Source: Clostridia bacterium (GTDB taxonomy: Bacteria; Bacillota; Clostridia; Lachnospirales; Lachnospiraceae). From it: 64,000 nt of DNA. The notes beneath the pieces are model-generated. The model did not search any database, had not been told where the DNA came from, and saw nothing but the letters and a program-made list of their open reading frames with translations. Shown in pieces: positions 24,464 through 33,087 of the stretch. Made by a program: the position numbers and the translations under genes. The stretch lies in NCBI GenBank assembly GCA_910576205.1, contig CAJTHL010000001.1, positions 1 through 64,000 of the forward strand, given 5' to 3'. How positions within the stretch are numbered: the stretch's first letter is position 1; each line of letters starts with the position of its first letter.

Positions 24464-25423
24464 CTACTCCACCTTAGTATACCCCCCGGCTTCCATCGCG
24501 CTCCCGGAAGCCTTTAAGGAAATCCCGTCGGTACTTCCCTCAACGCTTAAAAGCCCAAGCTTCTCAAGCTCCTCCACCGCGTTCCCAGTGGTGTCAATGA
24601 CAACGTTTATAGAAAATACCTGGCCTGCATAGGAGCTGGTGGCCGTGACGCCTGCCACGCCGTTATACTGCCCCACCAGTTCTTCGTAAATCTCCACCAG
24701 CGCATCGCAGGTAGAGGCGTCCATCGACGTCATATCCACTTCCAGAACCTCCACGATCTCCCGCACATCGTCGCCCTTTGCGTTCAAGGTCATGGTATCC
24801 CGGATCAGGATACCCTCAGTCTCCTGCTCCATTGTATAAGTGGCAGACTGCTGTTTTCCTCCCAGGTTATCCAGAAATCCGTCCAGGCTGCCGTCCTCCT
24901 CACCTTCCGGGACATCCGGTTTCTTATCCCTGTCGTCCCCTGGCAAGCTTCCATCCTCTTCCTTATCTACCCGGGCGTCCTCTCTGTCCTCCGCCTTATC
25001 CGGTTCTTCCTCATCCTCCTTGGCGTCCTTATCCTCCTCATGATCCCGGTCATCCTCCTCATCCCGGTCATCCCTTTCCGCCACGGTCTCCTTGCTGCCC
25101 CCCAGAATCCCGCTTCCAAAGAGCACGCCTGCCCCGGCTGCCAGCACAATCACCAGGGCTGCGATTCCGGCAATAAGCAGGGTCTTTTTTCTGTTCTTTT
25201 TAGGCTCCAGCTCCGGCATACCCGGATTCGCCTGGTAGTAAGACTGGGCGGGCATACCGTTTTCCAAAGGGGCTTTGTTCTCCATAAACGCCCCGCTTTC
25301 CGTAAATGAACCGCCATCTGCGGGAGTGCCGCCTCCCTCTGGATAATACATCTGCTCCGCTCCACAGCCTGGGCAGAACCTGGCCTCATCACTGATTTCT
25401 TTGCCACAATTTCTACAAAACAT
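24464..25423 (-). CDS. Zinc-ribbon, single-span membrane protein with DUF1307-like tail
   Basis: A 319-residue protein starting at ATG 25423 (AGGAGG site). Residues 1-22 form a zinc ribbon (CRNCGKEI...FCPGCG). A membrane span (KKTLLIAGIAALVIVLAAGAGVLF) lies near 95-118, followed by an extremely charged Asp/Glu/Lys/Arg linker (about 125-190). The C-terminal 120 residues resemble the small DUF1307/YehR lipoprotein fold: a strand-rich domain with MDASTCDALVEIYEELVG and VINVVIDTTG-like pieces. The ribbon would sit in the cytoplasm and the tail outside. It is the last gene of the ABC-2 operon. Function unknown. Confidence 0.7.
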   Translation of the reverse strand: MFCRNCGKEISDEARFCPGCGAEQMYYPEGGGTPADGGSFTESGAFMENKAPLENGMPAQSYYQANPGMPELEPKKNRKKTLLIAGIAALVIVLAAGAGVLFGSGILGGSKETVAERDDRDEEDDRDHEEDKDAKEDEEEPDKAEDREDARVDKEEDGSLPGDDRDKKPDVPEGEEDGSLDGFLDNLGGKQQSATYTMEQETEGILIRDTMTLNAKGDDVREIVEVLEVDMTSMDASTCDALVEIYEELVGQYNGVAGVTATSSYAGQVFSINVVIDTTGNAVEELEKLGLLSVEGSTDGISLKASGSAMEAGGYTKVE

Positions 25424-25463
25424 CCTTCTTCCTCCTATTATTTTAATTTTTCTATCTCTTTTT

Positions 25464-26615
25464 CTATTTTTGATATTCACTCCCAGGCCGCCCTACCAGA
25501 AAATCCACCGCGTACAGAACCGCCAGGTACACCAGAAAATATTTTACAAAATACGTATTATGCACCGCGTGGAGATAGTAAAAAGCCGGAAACAGGCACT
25601 GCACCATAAAGAAATGTTTCAGCGATATAAATACCGGGCACAGAACCGTCATGGCCAGCAGCAGTATGGGAATGCAGGTGGCAAGCCTCTGTATGGTTTT
25701 GCACAGCTTACGAAGCAGATTGCAAAATCCCACGCAAGCCACACAGTAAAGGGCCATCAGCAGCAGCTCCCGGCCCCAGGAAATCCAGATCCGGGTGACA
25801 TAAAAGGTCAGAAGCACCACTGCCGCCGCGTCCACAACCGCAGTCATATGGTAGAGATAGGGAAAGAGCTTCCCGCCTCCCCCGGGGAGCCGCAGGAACA
25901 GCCCCGCCTCCCGGTCCTGCTGGAAATAAAGGGAGGCCGTGAGCCCGCACAGAAGCACCAAAAGCGCCAAAAGTCCCCTTAAGGGCGCCAGCAGATAATT
26001 GCCGTCCGCCTGCCCATCCACAGCGTCCTGGGAATTTCTGTATGAAAACTGAAAAATGCTCCCCTCCACCTCTGCCATCTGGTACTCGGCCCGAAGCTCC
26101 TCCTGGGAAACCTCCTCCTCAGCCAGCTCCAGAGAAATATAGTTTTGAAACAGGCCAAAGGACAGATGGGGATACAATACGCTGTATAAGCGTTCCCTGG
26201 CCAGCTGCAAAAACACCGTATCCTCCCGCTCCACCACGGTAACCAGGGCTTCCTCCCGTTCCCGATAGGAGGTATAATTGTCCACGCCCTCCTGGAGACC
26301 GTCCGAAAAAATCCAGACCGCGTCCGCCCTGCCGCTTCGGACCTCCTCACAGGCCGCGGCTTTAGAAGCTTCCCTGGAAAACCGGAGAATACTGTCCTTT
26401 TCCAGAAGCTCCCGGATCACCTGTTCCGACAGGAGATCCTCCTGGTTTTCCTGGCAAAGCAAAATGTGCAGCACGCCGCTGTCCTCCCGGGCCGCCAGAA
26501 ATAAGCCTGCCACCAGAAGGGGAACCATACCAAGAATAATAAGGAAACTGTATTTTTTCGTCAGACGCTTATTCAAAAGAAAAAAGAATAAAAACCCTTT
26601 AGGAAAATGTCTCAT
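25464..26615 (-). CDS. ABC-2-type transporter permease
   Basis: A 383-residue membrane protein: one N-terminal span (residues about 20-42), a large extracytoplasmic domain of about 170 residues, then five to six spans from about 210 on. This is the ABC-2 exporter layout (1 + loop + 5). The outside loop contains EDLLSEQVIRELLEKDS, as in YhgE/DrrB-like permeases. It pairs with the similar permease directly upstream (11-bp gap) and the ATPase before that, forming a heteromeric exporter. Substrate is unknown. Confidence 0.75.
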   Translation of the reverse strand: MRHFPKGFLFFFLLNKRLTKKYSFLIILGMVPLLVAGLFLAAREDSGVLHILLCQENQEDLLSEQVIRELLEKDSILRFSREASKAAACEEVRSGRADAVWIFSDGLQEGVDNYTSYREREEALVTVVEREDTVFLQLARERLYSVLYPHLSFGLFQNYISLELAEEEVSQEELRAEYQMAEVEGSIFQFSYRNSQDAVDGQADGNYLLAPLRGLLALLVLLCGLTASLYFQQDREAGLFLRLPGGGGKLFPYLYHMTAVVDAAAVVLLTFYVTRIWISWGRELLLMALYCVACVGFCNLLRKLCKTIQRLATCIPILLLAMTVLCPVFISLKHFFMVQCLFPAFYYLHAVHNTYFVKYFLVYLAVLYAVDFLVGRPGSEYQK

Positions 26616-26626
26616 CTCTTCGCCCT

Positions 26627-27868
26627 TTAAGCAGCCCTAAGCCTGCGGCCTCTCACCAGAATCGTAAGCCCCAGAAACAATAGAAGGCTCAGAATTATCC
26701 ATAAAAGCTCCCCAGGGCTTCCTCCATTCCCAAGCATACAGCCGTCCAGATACCGGATGCTGATTCCAGAGGGCAGAAAAGCCGACGCCCGCCGCATTCC
26801 CTCTGGCAGAAAGGAAACAGGGTAAAAGCAGCCGGACACGTACCCCAGACAGACCGTGCTTATGAATTGTAGCAAAACCCCACTTACGATTCCCGACACC
26901 AGCTCAAACAGAAGCATCTGAAAGGCCGCCATAAGCGCCGCCACCGGAACAGCCTGAAGCAGAAAAACCAGCTGCTCTTCCTGGGAAGCCCCCTCCCACT
27001 CGGGAATGGGAACCTGCAGATACCGGATTCCCGCCAGAAGGATTCCCCCTATAATAAGAAAGCTTGCCAGCATCAGGAAGAGACAGGCGGCATATTCCCC
27101 CATCACCTGCGCCCACAGGCTCTGTCCCCTGGCCCGCAGAAGCTTTTGAAACGCCAGATCCCCCTTTACAAACAGAGGGCAGGCCGCGATTCCCCACAGC
27201 ATCAGAAACAGCACCATCATAGCGCACAAATAATAGCCGGGCAGGGAAAGCTCATTGGATATACCCGTAAACTCCATCTTATAGAGCTCTGTCCTGTTTA
27301 AGAACAAGTCAAAATACCGCAGATTAATCTCCTCTGTGGCCTCCCACATGCGGTCTTCCAGCCCATGGTTTTCCAGAAACCGCTGCATGCCGTAGACAGA
27401 ATTCTGGGACTCCACAAGCAGGGTGGACACTGTCTCCATCAGCTCCCGAATCAGAACGGAGACCATTTCCCCGGAATTGCCGGAGGTCACATAGGTAACC
27501 TTTTTATTCTCCCCCCACATAATGGATTCCACCAGGCCTTCGGGAATCCTGGCGTAAGCCGTAATCCGGCCCAGGTCAAGCTCTCTTTGGGCCTCCTCCT
27601 CTGCCATGGGAAGAAATTCCACCGTAAAATGAATGGAATCCAGATTTTCCAGGGCATACATGCCAAGCTTCAGATACGGATCCGACAAATCCCCCACCAA
27701 AGCAATCTGTACCTTCTGTTTATCCGCAGAGCCCTCGCTTATACTCCAGATCATCCGGCCCAGAAGCACGGCTATCCCCATAAGCAGAAGGGCCGGGAAT
27801 AAAACCGCCGGAAGAGATTTCGCCGCTCTCTTTATCTGAACCCGGAAATACTTTCCAAAATTTTCCAT
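26627..27868 (-). CDS. ABC-2-type transporter permease
   Basis: A 413-residue protein with the same layout as its downstream neighbour: one N-terminal span (about 20-42), a roughly 170-residue outside domain, and several spans from about 215, ending in a basic RGRRLRAA tail. The pattern VQIALVGDLSDPYLKLGMYALENLDS followed by a helical loop is typical of ABC-2 membrane proteins with large ectodomains. The two permeases differ in sequence, so they probably form a heterodimer. It lies 13 bp after the ATPase gene. Confidence 0.75.
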   Translation of the reverse strand: MENFGKYFRVQIKRAAKSLPAVLFPALLLMGIAVLLGRMIWSISEGSADKQKVQIALVGDLSDPYLKLGMYALENLDSIHFTVEFLPMAEEEAQRELDLGRITAYARIPEGLVESIMWGENKKVTYVTSGNSGEMVSVLIRELMETVSTLLVESQNSVYGMQRFLENHGLEDRMWEATEEINLRYFDLFLNRTELYKMEFTGISNELSLPGYYLCAMMVLFLMLWGIAACPLFVKGDLAFQKLLRARGQSLWAQVMGEYAACLFLMLASFLIIGGILLAGIRYLQVPIPEWEGASQEEQLVFLLQAVPVAALMAAFQMLLFELVSGIVSGVLLQFISTVCLGYVSGCFYPVSFLPEGMRRASAFLPSGISIRYLDGCMLGNGGSPGELLWIILSLLLFLGLTILVRGRRLRAA

Positions 27869-27881
27869 ATCGATTCACAGG

Positions 27882-28556
27882 CTACAACACACCCACGAGA
27901 CGGCGGACATTTCCGTCATACTCGTAGGGAACCAGTATCCCATCCTTTAAAATATACCACCGGTCACACAATGCCAGCTCCTGGACGTCATGGGTGGCTA
28001 AAACCAGAATCCCGCCCCTTGCCTTATACTGGCGGAAATAAGTGGAAATCCGCTCCTTGCAGATCAGATCCAGGGCCGCCGAGGGCTCGTCCAGCAGAAG
28101 GATTTCCGGGGAATGGGCCACAGCGCATCCGATGGACAGCCTTTTTTTCATTCCCCCGGACATTTTGCTTACACGGGTTTTGATAAATTCCGGGATTCCC
28201 AGCATGGCCAGCACTCCCTCGTACAGTTCCCTCTGAAGGGCCGCCCTGTCATACCAGAGCAGCAGATTGTCCCAGGCGGTCAGCTCCTCCAGAAGCGGCG
28301 TACCCTGGGGCACGTACCCGGTGGCCCGGGCCAGAAGCCTGGGATTCTGAAACAAATCGGTCCCCTGCCAGAGAAATTCCCCGCCATCCGGCTTCTGCAC
28401 GCCGGCCAGGATGGATAGAAGGGTGGATTTCCCGCTGCCGTTTCCCCCCAGAATTCCCACACACATGCCTGGCTCCGCCTGAAAGGAAGCCTCTCTCAAG
28501 ACTTCCTTTCTGTGGAACCTCTTCCGTATCTGGTTTATCTCAATCTTCCTGTTCAT
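27882..28556 (-). CDS. ABC transporter ATPase (exporter type)
   Basis: A 224-residue ATPase with Walker A GGNGSGKST, Q-loop VPQG, signature MSGGMKKR, Walker B ILLLDEPSAALD and switch ATHD. The sequence class is that of ABC-2 exporters (CcmA-like). The ATG at 28554-28556 overlaps the stop of the preceding zinc-ribbon gene (ATGA), so translation is coupled; an upstream in-frame TTG is less likely. It energises the two permeases downstream. Confidence 0.9.
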   Translation of the reverse strand: MNRKIEINQIRKRFHRKEVLREASFQAEPGMCVGILGGNGSGKSTLLSILAGVQKPDGGEFLWQGTDLFQNPRLLARATGYVPQGTPLLEELTAWDNLLLWYDRAALQRELYEGVLAMLGIPEFIKTRVSKMSGGMKKRLSIGCAVAHSPEILLLDEPSAALDLICKERISTYFRQYKARGGILVLATHDVQELALCDRWYILKDGILVPYEYDGNVRRLVGVL

Positions 28557-30574
28557 AGAATCCAATCCAGTAAATCCTCAATCTCATCCACCATATCGGA
28601 GGGCATTTCCGTTTTCTCCAGGTTTCTGATAAACCGGTCCACATCTATAGTATCCAGCCAGTCCTCCAGATCGTCCCCGTCCTCCACAATGATAACATCC
28701 GCGTTTTTGGGCAGATCCGCCTTTTTGCCGGAGCCTGTCTTAAAGTCAAAGAGAATGGACGCCACCTGGTCCTTGTCATTCATCAGAATCAGCTCCGCCT
28801 TCTGTTTTGACTCGTCCATATCTGCGGAAAGAACCATTTCGTATTTTCGAAGCATCCGGTTATCCAGGCCAAAGATGTCATCAATCTCCTTGAGGGGAAG
28901 GATAAAGGTTCCCTTTACATTCCCTTCCTCAATGGCCTCGGTGTCTACATCCTCCAGACGGAACCGGATACGCTCCGAGCCGTAATAAGTCTCCACCTTC
29001 ACCTCAAATTCCCCGCTGGCCTTGTTTCCGGATTCCTTTCCGGTTCCCTCCAGCTTCACGCCGTCCGCGTAGGATTCATAGGATATCTCAAGGCCGAATT
29101 TCTTACCGTCTCTGGGCTTTACACTGAGTATTCGCAGCTCGTCGTACTCTATCTGGAACCCAATGAGTTCCCCCTTGCCGTTTACATATACTTCCAGGAT
29201 AATCTTTTCGTAGAGGTCAATGTCCTCCACCTCATCCAGCAGTTCATCAAGCAGATCCCGGTAATCATCGTAGAGATCCTCCATGCCTTCCAGGGCGGAG
29301 AGATCTTTCATAATCTTCTTTAGCTCCTCATCCTCCCGCATTTCCTTCAACACGGTTTCCAGCATATTCTGCAAGGTTTTCGTGTTGATGGTTGCCCTGA
29401 GAGAAAGGCATTTCTGGGAAACATCCCCCGCCTCCACGGTATCTTTGCTCTTTTCCACATCGTCTATGCAGGAGATGGCCAGGCAGGAATATTTGTACAG
29501 CAGCTTTTCCACAGTCTTTTTATCCGGGCAGCACTCGTAGAGGGTATCCCAGAATTCAAAGAAATCCATGTCCCCCAGATAATAGGAGAGCTCATACATC
29601 AGGTCCTCAGTCTCCGCTCCCAGGTAGGTGTCCGATAAGGAGGGAACCTGTACATAGGCCCTGTCTTTATTCGCGTCAACCACCGCATTGCCGGACAGAA
29701 CCTCATCCTGTCCAAGCTTTAGGGCCACAGTGGCGCTGATGACCTTATCTTTTACAGAGGCGTCTGTCTCCAGAGTCACCTCCTCCAGCCATCCGGCGTC
29801 ATCCACAATGTCTATATCCTCCAGAAAGTCCCTGCCTTCCTCCTCCAGCCTCAGGGTAACGGCCCCGCTGATGCTCTTGTCGGTAAAATTCAAGTTCTCT
29901 TTTACCAGATTGTTGTATATGTTCGAAGCAGTCCTGGCATTCTCCCGGACGGCCTTCTTCATCACATACTGGAAATAGCTCTCCGGTGAGGAAAAGGTTT
30001 TCTTGAAAAAATTCGCCCCAAAGGAGGAAAAACCGCCAATAAGCACTGCCAGCAGAAGAACAGGCGCCGCAATCAGGAGCACTTTTTTCCAGACGCCCTT
30101 TTTCTTTTCCGGCTTCCCATAGCCCATCCCCGGCACATTCCCCTGGGGCGTTCCGTTATAGCCGTATGCCTGGCCATAGCTCTGGCCGGGAGCCTGGTAG
30201 TAGCCGCCCTGGGGCGTTACCTGGGTGTTCTCCACAGGACTTTCCCAGGACGGGGGCTGATAGCCTGTCTCTTCCCCGGAAACCGGCGGCTGATACGCCT
30301 CCTCTCCCCCGGTGACCGGCGGCTGGTATTCTCCCTCTTCCCCGGTGACCGGCGGCTGGTACGCCCCCTCTGTCTCGCTGGCCGGCGGCTGATACACCCC
30401 TTCTGTCTCGCTGACCGGCGGCTGAATGCCCTCTGCCGTTCCTTCTTCCACCGGCGGTTGAATGTCCTCCTGGACCTCCATGCCGCCGCTCTCCTCCTGT
30501 TCCACCGGCCAGCCGCAGACCGTACAGAACCGGTCGCCCGGCTCCAGCTTCTTTCCGCAATTTACACAAAACAT
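28553..30574 (-). CDS. Zinc-ribbon membrane protein with QPP repeats and large extracytoplasmic domain
   Basis: A 673-residue protein, first in a five-gene operon. Residues 1-22 are a zinc ribbon (CVNCGKKL...FCTVCG). Residues about 38-110 hold seven copies of a (I/Y)QPP unit spaced 9-12 residues with Glu, Thr and Gly between. Then come Tyr/Gly/Gln-rich sequence, a basic stretch, one membrane span near 168-188, and about 480 residues outside with charged, strand-rich sequence and Cys pairs (YECCPDKK, SCIDD). Proteins of this layout (DUF6583-like, from memory) are common in Lachnospiraceae without known function. Pairing with an ABC-2 exporter suggests an envelope function. Confidence 0.7.
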   Translation of the reverse strand: MFCVNCGKKLEPGDRFCTVCGWPVEQEESGGMEVQEDIQPPVEEGTAEGIQPPVSETEGVYQPPASETEGAYQPPVTGEEGEYQPPVTGGEEAYQPPVSGEETGYQPPSWESPVENTQVTPQGGYYQAPGQSYGQAYGYNGTPQGNVPGMGYGKPEKKKGVWKKVLLIAAPVLLLAVLIGGFSSFGANFFKKTFSSPESYFQYVMKKAVRENARTASNIYNNLVKENLNFTDKSISGAVTLRLEEEGRDFLEDIDIVDDAGWLEEVTLETDASVKDKVISATVALKLGQDEVLSGNAVVDANKDRAYVQVPSLSDTYLGAETEDLMYELSYYLGDMDFFEFWDTLYECCPDKKTVEKLLYKYSCLAISCIDDVEKSKDTVEAGDVSQKCLSLRATINTKTLQNMLETVLKEMREDEELKKIMKDLSALEGMEDLYDDYRDLLDELLDEVEDIDLYEKIILEVYVNGKGELIGFQIEYDELRILSVKPRDGKKFGLEISYESYADGVKLEGTGKESGNKASGEFEVKVETYYGSERIRFRLEDVDTEAIEEGNVKGTFILPLKEIDDIFGLDNRMLRKYEMVLSADMDESKQKAELILMNDKDQVASILFDFKTGSGKKADLPKNADVIIVEDGDDLEDWLDTIDVDRFIRNLEKTEMPSDMVDEIEDLLDWIL
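30240..30465 (-). repeat. Coding tandem repeat, seven QPP units
   Basis: Period is 27-36 nt, encoding units such as YQPPVTGEEGE. The best-conserved copies (about 30290-30400) share long stretches of identical DNA, which suggests recent expansion and likely length variation between strains. It lies on the cytoplasmic side of the membrane span. Confidence 0.7.
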
Positions 30575-30626
30575 CTCATTTCTCCCTCGTAAAAAATATT
30601 TGCTGACACTTTACCCTTTCAAAGTA

Positions 30627-30655
30627 ATTGTACTATAGATTCCTCGTGAAAACAA
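30627..30655 (-). promoter_or_regulatory. Promoter of the zinc-ribbon/ABC-2 operon
   Basis: Reading leftward: -35 TTGTTT (30650-30655), 17 bp, -10 TACAAT (30627-30632), about 50 bp before the ATG at 30574. Confidence 0.55.
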
Positions 30656-30686
30656 TGTTAATTTCACTGGTATTTTTTTATCTCCA

Positions 30687-30733
30687 TTGACATCTCCTCC
30701 CCTATACCCTATAATTATTACATTCGTAAGAAC
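30687..30733 (+). promoter_or_regulatory. blaI-blaR1 promoter with BlaI-type operator
   Basis: -35 TTGACA (30687-30692), 17 bp, -10 TATAAT (30710-30715): a perfect consensus promoter. The operator ATTATTACA-N2-CGTAAGAAC (30714-30733) starts in the -10 box. It matches the perfect palindrome before the PBP gene (36764-36783) at 17 of 20 positions and carries the TACA..TGTA-like core of BlaI/MecI sites, so BlaI should repress its own operon. Confidence 0.8.
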
Positions 30734-30770
30734 AAGAAGCCGGTTGCCCCCTGGAAGGAACAGAAAAAAC

Positions 30771-31244
30771 ATGAAAAAAACCTCTCTCCCACAGATTTCG
30801 GAGGCCGAATTTGAGGTTATGAAAATCGTGTGGAAACATGCCCCCATCAACACAAACGAGATCACAGAACGCCTGCTGAAAACCACAAGCTGGAGTCCCA
30901 AAACCATACAGACCCTGATTAAACGCTTGACAGACAAAGGCGCGCTCACCTACGAAAAGCAGGGCCGTGTCTTTGTCTACACGCCCCTTGTAAAGGAAGA
31001 TGAATACATCGGCCAGGAGAGCTGCTCTTTTCTGGAGCGTTTTTACGGTGGGGATATTACGGCCATGCTTTCAGCCTACATAGAAAATGACCGGCTCACC
31101 CCGGCGGAGCTGGAAAATCTAAAGCGGCTATTGTCCCATGACCTGGCCACCAGAGGCTCTTCCCAATCCCCCGGAAATCCTCCGGCCAGAAACGCGGGCT
31201 CCCCGGAAAAAGCCCCGGATCTCCCGCTGAAAGGAGGAACGTGA
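30771..31244 (+). CDS. blaI: BlaI/MecI-family repressor
   Basis: A 157-residue protein starting at ATG 30771 (AAGGAA site). Residues about 1-75 are the winged helix of BlaI/MecI (LPQISEAEFEVMKIVWKHAPINTNEI, SPKTIQTLIKRLTDKGAL, YTP), followed by the dimerisation helices with GGDITAMLSAYIENDRL. In the known circuit the dimer binds TACA/TGTA sites and is released when the BlaR1 sensor detects beta-lactam. A Pro/Ser-rich tail of about 30 residues after DLATRG is an unusual extension. It lies one base before blaR1, and operators are present at both ends of the locus. Confidence 0.92.
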   Translation: MKKTSLPQISEAEFEVMKIVWKHAPINTNEITERLLKTTSWSPKTIQTLIKRLTDKGALTYEKQGRVFVYTPLVKEDEYIGQESCSFLERFYGGDITAMLSAYIENDRLTPAELENLKRLLSHDLATRGSSQSPGNPPARNAGSPEKAPDLPLKGGT

Positions 31245-31245
31245 T

Positions 31246-33087
31246 ATGGCCGGCTTTATGGCGCGCTTTTTTGCCAGCAATATCCTGCTGGCCTTTATGG
31301 TGGGCATCCTGCTTCTGGCCAGGCGGCTCTTTAAAAGTGTCCTAAGGGGCCGGATGCAGTACCGGCTCTGGCTCCTGCTTCCCCTGCTTCTGGCTGTCCC
31401 TTTCCTTCCTTTTCGTCCCCACTCCGTTTTCCATTTTTTATCATACCTGACAAAATGGGGAGCTTCCCTGTCCCCAAAGATCACTGGATTTGCGGAACAT
31501 ATGCCCTCCCCGGATTCCCCCGGCATTACAGGGGGAATCCGTGACCTGGCCCTGTCCGTCAACGGCAGGGCCTCCTCTCCCCTGTGGCTTTTCCTCTGGT
31601 ACATATGGATAGGGGGCTGCCTTGCAGGACTGTGGTTTCTGGTAAAATCCGCCCTCCGTTTAAGGGCCCTGGAAAGAGCCGCCCTTCCCCTGCAAAACCA
31701 GAAAATCCGGATATTATATAAAAAATGCCTGAAGGAGCTGGGGATTTCCAGAAATATCCCCGTCTACAGCACGCCGTTCCTAAAGTCCCCGGTTATTGTG
31801 GGGTTATTCCGGCCCCGCATTTATCTGCCCACACATCTGATTTCGGATGCTGCCTCTTTTCGGGCATGTGAAGGCGGCTCCGGGGCAGACAGGTCCATAC
31901 GCCATATGCTTCTTCACGAGCTGCAGCATTACCGGCACCGGGACGCCCTGGCAAACCATCTGATGAACCTGGCCAGAATCCTCTACTGGTTTAACCCCTT
32001 CGTGAGGCTGGCTCTGAAAGAAATGCGAAATGACCGGGAAATCGCCTGCGACGCCTCTGTGCTGGAAATCCTCAAAGAACCGGAGCGCGCCGCATATGCC
32101 GCCACGCTCCTTTCCCTGGCCGGAAAATTTTCCCTCCATCCCTTTGCCGCCGGAATCAGCGGAAGCGCAAGACAGATGGAACGGCGCATTCTCCATATTG
32201 TCTCCTACCAAAGCCCCTCCCCGGAAGGAAGATGGAAGGGCTTTGCCGCATACGCCTTAACCGCCCTTCTGCTCCTGGGCCTTGCCCCGGGCCTCTCCAC
32301 CTACGCCGCAAAAACGGACGCCTATGCGTGGGATGCGCCCCCGGAAACGGTCGCAATAAAAGATCTCTCCCCCTATTTCCAGGGATATGAAGGGGCCTTT
32401 GTCCTGTACGAGCCGGAAAGCGGAAGCTGGAGCGTCTACAACCCCGGACAGGCCCTTAAGAGGGTGTCCCCGAACTCCACCTACAAGATCTACGACGCGC
32501 TTCTGGGTCTGGAAAAAGGCGTGATTACGCCGGAAAATTCTGATTTGAAATGGGACGGGACCACTTATCCCTTTGACGCCTGGAACAAAGACCAGAATCT
32601 CAGATCCGCCCTCTTCTCCTCCGTCAACTGGTATTTCCAGGAGCTGGACGCCCGTCTTGGCTCCTCTGCCATACGGCGCTACCTTAAGGAAATCCGTTAC
32701 GGAAACCAGAATCCCGGCGGCGGCCTTTCCTCCTACTGGCTCCAGTCCTCCTTGAAAATCTCCCCGGTGGAGCAGGTGGAGCTTCTGGTAAATCTATACC
32801 GCAACAGCTTTGGCTTTGCCCCGGAAAATATAGCCGCTGTGCAGGATTCCATCTGTATTTTCCAGGAGGGGGACGAGGCCCTCTACGGCAAAACCGGCAC
32901 GGGCCGGGTGGATGGCCGGGATATAAACGGCTGGTTTGTGGGGTACGCCACAGGCTCCGGCCGCACACTGTTCTTTGCCGTCAATATCCAGGGGGAGGAT
33001 GGCGCCAATGGCGGTAATGCGGCCCATATTGCCTTTTCCGTTCTGTACCGGGAGAATATCTGGAGGCGGGAGCATGTATTTCCGTAA
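31246..33087 (+). CDS. blaR1: BlaR1/MecR1-type sensor-protease (M56 + penicillin-binding domain)
   Basis: A 613-residue membrane antirepressor. About four N-terminal spans surround the M56 metalloprotease domain with HELQH at 224-228 and the distal Glu region NDREIACDA. After the last span (about 333-350) comes a class D beta-lactamase-like sensor domain outside the cell: S411-T-Y-K414 (acylated Ser), S459-V-N461 and K549-T-G-T-G. All catalytic elements are intact. Acylation by a beta-lactam activates the protease, which leads to BlaI loss. The last 205 bp (32883-33087) overlap, on the opposite strand, the 3' end of the gene at 32883-34496. Confidence 0.92.
   Translation: MAGFMARFFASNILLAFMVGILLLARRLFKSVLRGRMQYRLWLLLPLLLAVPFLPFRPHSVFHFLSYLTKWGASLSPKITGFAEHMPSPDSPGITGGIRDLALSVNGRASSPLWLFLWYIWIGGCLAGLWFLVKSALRLRALERAALPLQNQKIRILYKKCLKELGISRNIPVYSTPFLKSPVIVGLFRPRIYLPTHLISDAASFRACEGGSGADRSIRHMLLHELQHYRHRDALANHLMNLARILYWFNPFVRLALKEMRNDREIACDASVLEILKEPERAAYAATLLSLAGKFSLHPFAAGISGSARQMERRILHIVSYQSPSPEGRWKGFAAYALTALLLLGLAPGLSTYAAKTDAYAWDAPPETVAIKDLSPYFQGYEGAFVLYEPESGSWSVYNPGQALKRVSPNSTYKIYDALLGLEKGVITPENSDLKWDGTTYPFDAWNKDQNLRSALFSSVNWYFQELDARLGSSAIRRYLKEIRYGNQNPGGGLSSYWLQSSLKISPVEQVELLVNLYRNSFGFAPENIAAVQDSICIFQEGDEALYGKTGTGRVDGRDINGWFVGYATGSGRTLFFAVNIQGEDGANGGNAAHIAFSVLYRENIWRREHVFP

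Noticed and set aside
30240..30465. CRISPR-like regular repeats
   Set aside because: The period is codon-phased within one open gene and the repeats encode QPP units; there are no unique spacers.
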